From: a virus
DNA length: 25,221 nucleotides
Reading direction: 5' to 3' (one strand)
Virus record (IMG/VR): IMGVR_UViG_3300043465_002249
Coordinates: 1-25,221 of that record
Shown: piece by piece, positions 6,430 to 14,317 of the stretch
Numbering within the stretch: the first letter of the stretch is position 1
Layout of the letters: each line of letters opens with the position of its first letter
Position numbers and translations under genes: made by a program
Notes under the pieces: model-generated
Told to the model about the DNA's origin: nothing
The model's database searches: none
The model's input: the letters and a program-made list of their open reading frames with translations, nothing else

Positions 6430-7296
6430 TCAAAGGCCCAGCATGGCGGCGAGGAATTCTTCGAAGGTGGGGATGGTGGCGGTGTCGGCCATTCCCTTGG
6501 GAGCGAGGCGGGCTTCCCATGCCTGTCCCTGCATGGCGGCGGGCTTCAGTTTCCGGCGGTCGGACATCCACGTTTTGAACTCGGTGCTGTACTGCTGGAC
6601 GGTGGCAGCCATGTGTTCATCATGCGCATCGGTGATCGGGCCCATGCCGATGCCTTTGAGTGCGGAGTCGGCGGTGTAGACGCGGCGGTCGACTCCCACC
6701 TTTTGCCAGAAGCCGGTGGAGTCGGAAAGAGTGGCGACGGTGCCGATGGAGCCGATGTAGGCACCAGGCGCGGCATGGATGGCCTGAGTGGCTGCGGCCA
6801 GATACATTCCGGCAGACGCTGCAAGGCGCTGGGTGTATGTCAGCACCTGCATTTTCGGGCGTTGCGCGGGCAGGGACATCAGCGCATCGGCCGCGGCGCG
6901 GAGGCCGAGGACTGATCCGCCAGGGGTATCCATGAGGAGGACGAGGGCGGAGACGGCGGGATTTCCGGCGACGGTGGCGACGGTGCTGTGGATGCGGTCG
7001 AGGTTAAACAGCCCGTACCATTCCTCAGCAGCGGCCGAGATCCCGGACACGATGGCCCCGCGGATGGGCTGGACGGCGATGATGGTGGATCCGTGGGCGA
7101 CGTACTGCAGATCATTCGGATGGATGTCCTGCGGGCCGGAATCCCGCGGCCCGGCGCTGACGGGCATGGGGGCGATGCGGCAGCGGCCGCTGGCGTAATC
7201 CCGCAGGAGGGAGGGAACGTCGAGGGCGAGCGGGTGATTGGCGGCGGAGGCAATGCCTGCCACGGTCAGGAGGGAATGAAGGTCGAGTTTTTCCAT
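6430..7296 (-). CDS. S49-family head maturation protease (lambda gpC-like)
   Basis: This is a 288-residue serine protease of the SppA/S49 type that trims head proteins during prohead maturation. The ClpP-like core is clear: VSALVLLMDTPGGSVLG (115-131) for the oxyanion/substrate strand, nucleophile Ser161 in RLAASAGMYLA, IGSIGTV (181-187), and general base Lys214 in SALKGIGMG, the usual S49 Ser-Lys dyad. The final residues (EEFLAAMLGL) are helical. I place the start at ATG 7296 rather than the open frame to 7422, because the latter overlaps the portal gene and 7296 has a CCAACAAA leader. The spacer upstream is the right copy of the 37-bp repeat. No separate in-frame scaffold start (as for lambda Nu3) is obvious. 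Confidence 0.9.
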   Translation of the reverse strand: MEKLDLHSLLTVAGIASAANHPLALDVPSLLRDYASGRCRIAPMPVSAGPRDSGPQDIHPNDLQYVAHGSTIIAVQPIRGAIVSGISAAAEEWYGLFNLDRIHSTVATVAGNPAVSALVLLMDTPGGSVLGLRAAADALMSLPAQRPKMQVLTYTQRLAASAGMYLAAATQAIHAAPGAYIGSIGTVATLSDSTGFWQKVGVDRRVYTADSALKGIGMGPITDAHDEHMAATVQQYSTEFKTWMSDRRKLKPAAMQGQAWEARLAPKGMADTATIPTFEEFLAAMLGL

Positions 7297-7307
7297 TTTG
7301 TTGGAGC

Positions 7308-7344
7308 GAAAGTTTGGGTGGTACGCAGGGTGGGCAGGAATCAG
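7308..7344. repeat. 37-bp direct repeat, right copy flanking the capsid cassette
   Basis: Matches 3631-3667 at 36 of 37 positions. It includes the portal stop codon (7341-7343) and runs to 11 bases before the protease ATG at 7296, the same arrangement relative to a stop and start as the other copy. Confidence 0.85.
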
Positions 7345-8843
7345 GCGGCGGCGGGAGCGGCGGCGGGAGGGGTGACTGGCGCACCGAGGATCAGGGCGGG
7401 GTCGACGCCGATGGCGGCGCACTCGTCCCGGATCATCTTGATCTCAGCGACCCGCTGGCGGACTTGATCCTGCCAGTTCTCTCCCTGCTCGCCATACTCG
7501 GTGGCGAGATTGGTGAGGCCCCGGTCGAGGCGGGAGCGCTGGGCGGAGGCGTCGCGGCCGTCGTCGATGGTGGCGCTCCGCGGATAGTTGACCACATGCC
7601 GCCACCACCGGGGATCGGAGCACCGGGGAAGCTGCTTGGTGCGCATGCCCCACTCGACGCGGCGGAGGTAGTCGACGGTGAGGAAGGATACCTGGCGATC
7701 CAGCCAGACGTTCCGCCATTCCTGAGCCTGACGCAAAACGAACCGGACGCCGGGGCCGCCCACTTTGTCGAGATGGAAGAGCAGCTCGACGGGGACGCCC
7801 AATCCCATGGCAATTTGGGCATAGATATCCTCTTTGACGGCGGCTGGTGAGGGAAATTCGCGGCCGTCGGTGAGGGGTTTGATGGAGTGGCCCGCGGGGA
7901 GGTTGGCGATTTCGCCGCGGTCGATGACTTCGTTGACGGTGCGAGGGATGGCGGTGCCGGTGGTGACGCCGGCAGCGGGGCGGCCAATGTCGGCGAGGTT
8001 ATCCTCCCGCTTCCGGCCGGAGACGGGCGCGATCTCGGCCATGACGGTGCCCGGCTGGCGCTCGATGACGAGGCCGAAGAGGCCGTGGACTTTCAAGATC
8101 TTCCGCAGATCATTGTCGATCTCGCGGTAGTCAAGGATTTGAGGGATGGCGTGGATGAGTGCGGGCGTGCCACGGGTGGCGCTGTGGGTCTCGTAGTTGG
8201 CGAACAGGTGGGCGGCTCCAACGGGGATCTGGAAGTCGATGACTTCGCGGGAGGATGGGGACTCGCGCCGGATGTTATAGGCGAGGGGTCGATAGTTGGG
8301 GCCCAAACGGACGCCGTCGAACCAGTCGCCGGGGACGTCGGTGGAGGGGTTTTCGATGAGGGCGGACTCGACCGCGATGACGATGGGCGCACCGTTGTCG
8401 TCGGTGGCGTGGACGGCTAGGAGGTCACCATCCCGGAAGACGCCGAAGAGGGCGTTGATGAGAAACTCGGAAGCGGTGAGTTTGCCCGTGGCGTCGTAGG
8501 AGCCGGGGCGGCGTTCGAAGTTATCGGTCCACCACTCGGAGACGGCGGAGTTGAAGGCGTCGTCGGTGGTGTTTGGCCGCATGCTGACGGAGCCGACCCA
8601 GCGGGCGAGGTCTTTAGTGGCTTTTCTTGCGGGCGGGACATTCCAGGCCGCCCACTGGCTGCGACGGCGGGCTTCCCGGCGGGTGAGGTTGGCAAACTGC
8701 TGTTTTCCGGTGAGGTTCGGAAACCAGATGTAGCCGCGGTCGGCCGAATTGTCGGCGGCGGAGATCCCGGAATTCCACGCCTCCGGGGCGGTGGAAGGCG
8801 CGGGACTTTGCGAGGGCGGGCGAAGGGTGCGTTTGCGGCTCAT
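7341..8843 (-). CDS. Phage portal protein, lambda family
   Basis: This is a 500-residue portal subunit, the dodecameric ring at the capsid vertex through which DNA enters and leaves. It fits the lambda-type portal family: a Trp-containing N-terminal region with RRSQWAAWNVPPARKATKDLARWVG, then WWTDNFE, LTASEFLINALFGVFRDGDLLAVHA (about 125-150), DGVRLGPNYRPLAYNI and FQIPVGAAHLF (about 208-218), the last resembling the conserved IPA..ihl region of lambda-type portals. The C-terminus is Ala/Pro-rich (PVTPPAAAPAAA). Length is usual for the family. Its ATG (8843) overlaps the previous stop as ATGA. The gene lies directly downstream of terminase and the small gpW-position gene, as in lambda. Confidence 0.9.
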   Translation of the reverse strand: MSRKRTLRPPSQSPAPSTAPEAWNSGISAADNSADRGYIWFPNLTGKQQFANLTRREARRRSQWAAWNVPPARKATKDLARWVGSVSMRPNTTDDAFNSAVSEWWTDNFERRPGSYDATGKLTASEFLINALFGVFRDGDLLAVHATDDNGAPIVIAVESALIENPSTDVPGDWFDGVRLGPNYRPLAYNIRRESPSSREVIDFQIPVGAAHLFANYETHSATRGTPALIHAIPQILDYREIDNDLRKILKVHGLFGLVIERQPGTVMAEIAPVSGRKREDNLADIGRPAAGVTTGTAIPRTVNEVIDRGEIANLPAGHSIKPLTDGREFPSPAAVKEDIYAQIAMGLGVPVELLFHLDKVGGPGVRFVLRQAQEWRNVWLDRQVSFLTVDYLRRVEWGMRTKQLPRCSDPRWWRHVVNYPRSATIDDGRDASAQRSRLDRGLTNLATEYGEQGENWQDQVRQRVAEIKMIRDECAAIGVDPALILGAPVTPPAAAPAAA

Positions 8844-9127
8844 TGGATGCGACGGAGGGAAAAGTCGACGCCGAGATTAACAGGGGCGCGGGTAGCTCCG
8901 GGAGTGTTCCCGGAAGCGGAATCTGTCAGGAGGTCGAGGGCGGCATTGCAGTCTTCGATGACCTGCTCGCAGTTCTCGATGCTGATGGTCATGGACGAGC
9001 CCTCGTAGTTCCGGGTGGATGTGCCGCCTTCGAGGCGGACATCGAGGGCGAGCTTTCGCATGCCACGGATCTCCTCGGCGGTGTAGGTTTCAGAGAGGGC
9101 GCGGACGGTGGCAGGCGAGGCGGGCAT
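8840..9127 (-). CDS. Small protein between terminase and portal (gpW-position)
   Basis: This is a 95-residue protein, MPASPATVRALSETYTAEEIRGMR onwards. It has a helical N-terminus (TAEEIRGMRKLALDVRLEG), a central GSSMTISIENCEQVIEDCNAALDLL segment and a polar tail ending FSLRRIQ. In lambda-like phages this slot holds gpW, the head-completion protein (68 residues). The size is near and the position exact, but similarity is not clear to me, so the role is positional inference. ATG 9127 lies 17 nt after the terminase stop; a longer open frame to 9454 is rejected because it would lie inside terminase. It is coupled to the portal gene by an ATGA overlap. Confidence 0.75.
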   Translation of the reverse strand: MPASPATVRALSETYTAEEIRGMRKLALDVRLEGGTSTRNYEGSSMTISIENCEQVIEDCNAALDLLTDSASGNTPGATRAPVNLGVDFSLRRIQ

Positions 9128-9144
9128 GGCTGTTGCGGGGGCGG

Positions 9145-11172
9145 TCAAACTTGGGTTCGTTCGTCGCGGTCGACGGCGTCGATGACCACCAGGCCGTATT
9201 TGAGAAGGTCGGCCTTGTCGTTGGGCCGGGAGGCGTGGCGCTTCCGCCACTTCAGCTCGCGCACGCCGCCTTTGTTCGCTTTGTCGTAGTAATGCTCCAT
9301 GTTCCCAATTTCGGCGAGGACGTCGGCCGGGGTGTCGACGGGCAGGTAGACGGGGGGACGGGTGATGAGGCCGCAGGCGGGTTTGGCGATGCGCTCGATG
9401 TGCAGCTCGTGCTCCCAGTGATCGGCTTTGATGCCCATGATTCGAACCTTGCATTCATTTTGGTATTGGTCCCGTCCCGGGTATTCCTTGGTCCAGCGGG
9501 GGGAGACGCGCGCCATTCTATCGTTGGCGGCGGCGCGGCCACGGATGGCGCACCAGCGAATGTCGCCACCGTTTGTGCTGCCGCCCATGGCGGAAATAAA
9601 TCCAATGACAAGGTCTTCGCGGTAGCCGGTGTCGAGACAGGCGATAGCGACGTGCCACGGGTTGTCAGGATCGTCTTTGTCCCGGAATGGTCTGGACTCG
9701 ATGACGGAGGGGAGGTCGTCCAGTTCGGGGACGGTGCCCCAGTCGAGGGCCCACAGGGAGCCATCCCATTCGGCGACCCAGATCATCCACTCGACGGAGC
9801 CAATGACGCCGACTTCGTTGCCTTGCCCGCGCTGAATGTCGGCAGTGAGGCCGAGGAAGCGGATCTCGGCGGAGGTGAGCGGGATCTTCAGCTCGGGCTG
9901 ACCATCGTAGCGGAGGCGGCGGTAGCCTCGGCGAAGTTTGCCGACGGCTTCTTCGACGGGCTTGGTGGCTTTGAATCGTTCAAAGGCTCGACCAAGGAAC
10001 TCGGTCCAGAAGGCTTTGAGCGCTTCGCCCCCGGCCTCGGTGGCAGAAATAAAAGCGTTGGCGATGGCTCCCCAGCGGCGGGCGGCAAAGGCAAGATTGA
10101 GCAGGCTGGAAACGGATAGGCTGCGGTGAGCGACGTCGGGGGAAAGGTTGGTGGCGACGATGCGGCGGCGGGCGATCATGTCAGCCTTGGAGGATTCGTC
10201 GATGCGTTGTTTGCACCCGGCGCACTCGTAGAAGGTTTCGGTGAGGACGCGGTCGCGGTTCCAGACGGGTTTTGCCTCGGCTTCGGAGAAGGGGAGGGAT
10301 TCCTTGCAGTGATCGAATCGGAGGTTTTCCAGCACCAGTTCCTGAAAGTGGCCGCAGTGAGGGCAGGGGACTTCCACCCGTTCCTGCGTGCCACGCAGGT
10401 AGGAGGCGTGGATGACGGTTTCCCGGGTGACGATGGGCGTGCGGCGGCCGGTGACGGGGTCTTCGTCGTGTTCGAGCGCGATGTCCGGAGTGGAAAATGC
10501 TAGTTGTTTGGCGTCGTCGTCAGCGGTGATCCGGCCTTCGAGGAGTTTCAAAGAGGGCATGTCGTCGATGAGGTCGTGCTTGGCGACTTCATCGGCGACG
10601 GTGAGGGACGCGGGCTTACTGACAAATTCCGAGGAGGACTGACCGCCGCCGAGGTAAAGGGTGCCGCGGCTGTACCGGATGGCCATGGCGGTGCTGCCTT
10701 TCTCGTTTTTTTCGGCGCGGAGGGAAGGGTAGGCGTCGAGGACTGGGCTGAGGCGATCCCGCGCAAAATCCCGGGCCTGCTGCCTGCAATCGGTCACAAA
10801 GATCATGTTTCCGCCGCGATGCTTTGCCCACCAGGCTATCCCGTGCAGGGCGATGGAGGAGCAGCCTGACTGGGAATCTTTGAGGATGGAAGCGGTGCGG
10901 TTGCGGATGCGGCGGGTGCTGCCGTCGGCGAACAGGATGTCGGTGTGCGGTTCCCGGAGAAAGTCGAAAACCCAGTCGGCGAGGACGGGGAATTGGGAAA
11001 ACTCCCACGTTTTCCCAGCCGCGGCGGCCATACGATTGTGCTGTGCGGGGATCGGGAGCTTGTGACCTTCGACCCAATCGCGGATGCCGGGCTCAGGTTC
11101 CAGCACGGGATTTTCCCGGATCAGCTCGATCCATTGGCCAATCAGGGTGCGACTGAGATGACGGTCACTCAT
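9145..11172 (-). CDS. terL: Terminase large subunit, GpA family
   Basis: This is the 675-residue DNA-packaging motor and nuclease. The ATPase domain has a Walker-A-like KDSQSGCSS (98-106), aligning with the degenerate P-loop of GpA terminases, followed by NMIFVTDCRQQARDF and the Walker-B TVADEV (191-196). A zinc ribbon follows with CPHC (270-273) and CAGC (317-320). The nuclease domain shows ADIQ with Asp445 and the LDTGY motif with Asp514, the spacing of the RNase-H-like GpA nuclease. Length matches the family (about 640-690). GpA enzymes usually serve cos-type packaging, which points to a cohesive-end phage. ATG 11172 overlaps the upstream stop as ATGA, coupling it to the putative small subunit. 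Confidence 0.93.
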   Translation of the reverse strand: MSDRHLSRTLIGQWIELIRENPVLEPEPGIRDWVEGHKLPIPAQHNRMAAAAGKTWEFSQFPVLADWVFDFLREPHTDILFADGSTRRIRNRTASILKDSQSGCSSIALHGIAWWAKHRGGNMIFVTDCRQQARDFARDRLSPVLDAYPSLRAEKNEKGSTAMAIRYSRGTLYLGGGQSSSEFVSKPASLTVADEVAKHDLIDDMPSLKLLEGRITADDDAKQLAFSTPDIALEHDEDPVTGRRTPIVTRETVIHASYLRGTQERVEVPCPHCGHFQELVLENLRFDHCKESLPFSEAEAKPVWNRDRVLTETFYECAGCKQRIDESSKADMIARRRIVATNLSPDVAHRSLSVSSLLNLAFAARRWGAIANAFISATEAGGEALKAFWTEFLGRAFERFKATKPVEEAVGKLRRGYRRLRYDGQPELKIPLTSAEIRFLGLTADIQRGQGNEVGVIGSVEWMIWVAEWDGSLWALDWGTVPELDDLPSVIESRPFRDKDDPDNPWHVAIACLDTGYREDLVIGFISAMGGSTNGGDIRWCAIRGRAAANDRMARVSPRWTKEYPGRDQYQNECKVRIMGIKADHWEHELHIERIAKPACGLITRPPVYLPVDTPADVLAEIGNMEHYYDKANKGGVRELKWRKRHASRPNDKADLLKYGLVVIDAVDRDERTQV

Positions 11173-12065
11173 GCCGCGAGAAGGGATTCAAGGGTGGCCG
11201 GAGTTTTGCCGAAGGCATCTCGCACTGCCGCCGTTGCCACTTCCGGGGAAACGTGAGCGGATAGGCCCACCACCAGCGCCTGCGCCAGCGCCGGCAGAAA
11301 GCGGACGATGGCGGAATTCACATCGGCAGGGTCGAGCAACTCGCGCATTTTTTCGGCGCGGGCCCTTTGCATGATCAGCAACTCGGACGCTTCCGACCAC
11401 CGGCGCCGGTGGGCGTCCAGCTCTACATCCGATGCCTTTGCCTCTACGGCCGCTTGATATCGGCGATGCAGCCTTGCCTCGTCGTCCTGCAACCGGGCCA
11501 GCACGCTGCGGGAGCTGAGTTCCTCGGCGGTGTAGTCTGCCTCAGCCGCGCCAGCCGGGGGCGCATCGGTAGCTGGCGCGGGCGGCGGAGTCGGCGATTG
11601 GGGAGGGGCTTGGGCTTTGGCCGCCGCTTGCAGCAACACATCGGGCGGCGCGTGCTTCAGGTGCTTAGCTGCACGGGCGGCTTCGTACCACTGGAGCAGC
11701 GCTACCGGATCTCCCAACGGGGCCGGGATGCCGATTTCAGCCCCCAGCTTTCTCCATCGTTGCAGGCGGCGCTCCACTGCTTCGCTGTAGGAGTCGGCAT
11801 AGAGAAGGACGTAGGCCGCAGCCCCCCGACCGGATACCACCGGCGCAGCATCCAACCGGAATCCATCCGCCTCAGGTTCCACCGGCGTCGATGACTTCTC
11901 GATCAGCTCCAGATACCGACCCCAGTCTCCGGAGTCCGGCATAATTTTCCCGCGGCCGACCAGGCGCTTCAAGGCATCCAGTTCGGCCGCCTCGCGTGCG
12001 GTCAGAGAGGAGGCATCCATGCCTTTTGCCCGCCCCGTCAACGGTTCAGCCGCCAATTCCGACAC
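11169..12065 (-). CDS. Probable terminase small subunit
   Basis: This is a 298-residue protein directly upstream of, and ATGA-coupled to, the large terminase gene, the usual place of the DNA-recognition subunit. The visible layout is a helical N-terminal half with TAREAAELDALKRLVGRGK and AVERRLQRWRKLGAEIGIP (about 97-115), the latter like the helix plus wing of Nu1/excisionase-type DNA-binding domains. A Pro/Ala-rich linker (about 152-173) follows, then a long charged coiled coil (about 175-245) and a helical end. The family is not certain. The frame opens at GTG 12065; ATG 12020 (MDASSLTAREAAELD) is an equally plausible start. It heads the late transcript, behind a 500-bp non-coding region. 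Confidence 0.72.
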   Translation of the reverse strand: MSELAAEPLTGRAKGMDASSLTAREAAELDALKRLVGRGKIMPDSGDWGRYLELIEKSSTPVEPEADGFRLDAAPVVSGRGAAAYVLLYADSYSEAVERRLQRWRKLGAEIGIPAPLGDPVALLQWYEAARAAKHLKHAPPDVLLQAAAKAQAPPQSPTPPPAPATDAPPAGAAEADYTAEELSSRSVLARLQDDEARLHRRYQAAVEAKASDVELDAHRRRWSEASELLIMQRARAEKMRELLDPADVNSAIVRFLPALAQALVVGLSAHVSPEVATAAVRDAFGKTPATLESLLAA

Positions 12066-12308
12066 AAACTTTTCAGGTTTCAGGCGCGCCCGTTGATTGC
12101 GGGTCGGGAAACTCGCTTCGAAAAACGCACAGAAAAAAAGATTCCTTACCCTCCAACGGCGACTTTGCCCGCCCGGATTCCCGACAGCCCGCCGACACCA
12201 GCAGATGAAAGGAGATCAGAACCCGACAGATTGCGCACCTTTCGGAGGCCCTTTTGCTGAAACCCTCAAACTCCCCCATTCTGGAATATCTCAAGAGACG
12301 GTATGAAA

Positions 12309-12331
12309 GGTGTGTAAGGTACGAACACACC
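12309..12331. promoter_or_regulatory. Dyad upstream of the late operon, operator candidate
   Basis: GGTGTGT (12309-12315) and ACACACC (12325-12331) are perfect 7-base inverted arms separated by nine bases. The 23-bp dyad has operator-like geometry (arms about two turns overall) and lies in the non-coding region before the late genes. Binding protein unknown; the zinc-finger/HTH protein or the HTH protein of the early operon would be candidates for a late activator. Confidence 0.45.
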
Positions 12332-12517
12332 ATTAGAATCAACGGTTTGCGAAGGTTAAAATCACCATCGCCTGCACACCTTGGCAGACCTCAGCGCATC
12401 ATCCGCCGCCAACGGCGGCACTTCTTCCCCCTCCGAACGATCAAAACAGCGCACCTTGCACACGTCCGCGAACCTCGCACAGGGCAGGGGAACGGGGAGG
12501 TCCGCAGGCAAAACGAA

Positions 12518-12545
12518 GGGGCGCGCACCCATCGGCACGCGCCCC
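12518..12545 (-). terminator. Intrinsic terminator of the early operon
   Basis: On the minus strand GGGGCGCGTGCC pairs with GGTGCGCGCCCC over 12 bp (two G-U pairs) around a GATG tetraloop, followed by TTCGTTTTGCC. It starts 26 nt after the stop of the helicase gene, so it ends the replication operon before the late region. Confidence 0.85.
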
Positions 12546-12571
12546 CATCACTCAACCTAGCCCACGCCCTC

Positions 12572-14317
12572 CTACTGCTGCACGCAGACGTATGTCGCCT
12601 GCCTCGCGCCCTCACGGCTTCCAAACTGATAGTTCCGCCCACCACCATCCACAAACATCAGCCCATTCATCAGCCGCTTGATCGTCGCCCCGAACCGCGT
12701 CGCCATTGCCCGGTCAAGGAATGCCGCAGCCTGCTCCCGCTTCTCCTCCGGCGTTGCCTCCCGTCGGCTCACATCCCCATCCTCATCCACCACCTCAGTC
12801 GGCTTCCACCTCCCTTTGCCCGCATCGAGATCCCGGAAGACATCATCCAGCGTACCCAAGGCCTCGACGAACAGCCCGGCCTTCCTCGCCAACGGCACCA
12901 GATCCGCCAGCTTCACCTGCTGCACCCGCCGCCCCTCCACCAACCGATCCAGCGCGATCCTCGCCAACTCCCGCGCATCAGCCAGCAGAGGATTCCCCTG
13001 CGCCGCCGCAGGCTTTTCGGTCGGATCACCCAATGCGGCATGGATCACCACCTTCGGCACCACACGACACCACCCTTCAAATGATCCGATCTTCCTCGCC
13101 AACTGCGCCGGCCGCACCTGCTCCATCACCTCAGCATGCCGCACCAAGGCCCAGAGCGCCGCCAGTATCTTCGACCGGTTCGGCTCGTCTGCCAGCCACT
13201 CCTCCGTCATGTCGATGGCGTCCTCAGGTAGCACCCGCTGATCATACTGGACCGGCTGGAACAGATCAGCGATCAGCGAGCGCCGATACAAGTCATCCGA
13301 GTACGTCAGCTGATTCCCCGTCACCAAAGTCACCGCCCTCAGTGGCACCGAAAACCGATCCTTGCCCCCCATCACCCGACCCGCCCACCGACTCGCCGTG
13401 ATCCACGAGTTCAGCATCCCCGATTTCAAAAACCCCGTCTGGTCATCAAAAAAGAGATAGGGCGAGAAATCCTGCGCCGCCGAGTCCATCTCCTTTTTGA
13501 AGTCTTCGACGCGCTCCCACCAAGTCGCGACCGCCGCGCCCCCGAAGACCGGGATCAGACACATCTGCGCCAACCGCGTCTTCCCGCTCGCCACTTGGTT
13601 CGCGTTCCAGATCAGCATCGGCGGCCTCGCACCTGCTGGCATCATCCCCATCATGTAGACCGTCAGCATCGCCGCCACATGCACAGCCTTCGACCGCTCC
13701 CCGTCGAACGGGAAATACTTCAGCATCTCCAGGATGAAAAGCCGCGCCTCGTCAGGATCCATCTCCTCACTGTAATCCAGCCCCGCCTGCAAAGTGAAAA
13801 TCCCACTCTCCGCATCATAGCCCGGCTGCAGCAACTCCACCACCCCACTCCGCCTCCTCACCGGGAGCTTCACCGGGTTGATCCCATTGAGCACCGGGAT
13901 CTTGCAGCGGAAGGCATCACTGGCCAGTATCTCCTCCGCCTTCTGCCGATTCATGCTCACATATTTCTTTTCCCCGTGCGCAGGCTTCCAGAACGACACC
14001 CAGTCATCCACCCAGCTCACAAACCTCGACGCCTTCATCAGAGCAAACCGCCCAGTCCCTTCATCCACCGTCACCAGTTCCTCGCCCGCACGGTACAGCC
14101 CACTGGCCCGTAGATGCTGCGCCAGCTCATGTGCCAACAGCCCGATCCGGTCGCCCAGATAGATCTGCGGCACAGAGTTCGCCACCTCCTTCGGCACCTC
14201 CATCCCGGCCGATTCCATCCACGGCTGCAGCTTCGCGATGGCGTCACGGATTTCGGGAGGGAGCTTGTTGGAATTGTCAGGCGGCGGCGGAGGGGGAGGA
14301 TTGGATTCCAGAGACAT
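12572..14317 (-). CDS. AAA+/SF3-like replicative helicase, last gene of the early operon
   Basis: This is a 581-residue ATPase likely acting as the phage replicative helicase or loader. It opens with a polyproline run (NPPPPPPPDN). The ATPase core has a P-loop NQVASGKTRLAQ (240-251) after the hydrophobic strand PPMLIW, a Walker B YLFFDD (287-292), and a sensor-like strand ending in Asn, TLVTGNQ (330-336), then an Arg pair in DLYRRSLIADLF (342-353). That order matches D5/SF3-type phage helicases paired with AEP primases. The C-terminal part is helical with a late VRNLM-like basic region (RFGATIKRLMNG). ATG 14317 has a CGCACACAC leader; the gene overlaps the end of the primase gene by 41 nt. 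A strong terminator follows. Helicase activity is inferred from motifs and neighbour. Confidence 0.8.
   Translation of the reverse strand: MSLESNPPPPPPPDNSNKLPPEIRDAIAKLQPWMESAGMEVPKEVANSVPQIYLGDRIGLLAHELAQHLRASGLYRAGEELVTVDEGTGRFALMKASRFVSWVDDWVSFWKPAHGEKKYVSMNRQKAEEILASDAFRCKIPVLNGINPVKLPVRRRSGVVELLQPGYDAESGIFTLQAGLDYSEEMDPDEARLFILEMLKYFPFDGERSKAVHVAAMLTVYMMGMMPAGARPPMLIWNANQVASGKTRLAQMCLIPVFGGAAVATWWERVEDFKKEMDSAAQDFSPYLFFDDQTGFLKSGMLNSWITASRWAGRVMGGKDRFSVPLRAVTLVTGNQLTYSDDLYRRSLIADLFQPVQYDQRVLPEDAIDMTEEWLADEPNRSKILAALWALVRHAEVMEQVRPAQLARKIGSFEGWCRVVPKVVIHAALGDPTEKPAAAQGNPLLADARELARIALDRLVEGRRVQQVKLADLVPLARKAGLFVEALGTLDDVFRDLDAGKGRWKPTEVVDEDGDVSRREATPEEKREQAAAFLDRAMATRFGATIKRLMNGLMFVDGGGRNYQFGSREGARQATYVCVQQ

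Larger units (their letters stand above)
12066..12571. other. Early/late junction, about 500 bp without a convincing gene
   Basis: No ORF here has convincing protein character. The stretch holds the early terminator (12518-12545), a dyad at 12309-12331, a small stem GCCGCC/GGCGGC at 12405-12419, and a run of seven A at 12132-12138 (T on the late-gene strand). It lies directly upstream of the terminase genes, where cos-type phages commonly keep cos and the late promoter. I cannot identify a cos sequence or a confident -35/-10 pair; a weak TTGATT hexamer on the minus strand lies just upstream of the dyad. Confidence 0.6.

Noticed and set aside
12073-12342. 89-codon minus-strand ORF in the early/late junction
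   Set aside because: Translation has no protein-like pattern, no good start context, and the region has better evidence as regulatory DNA.
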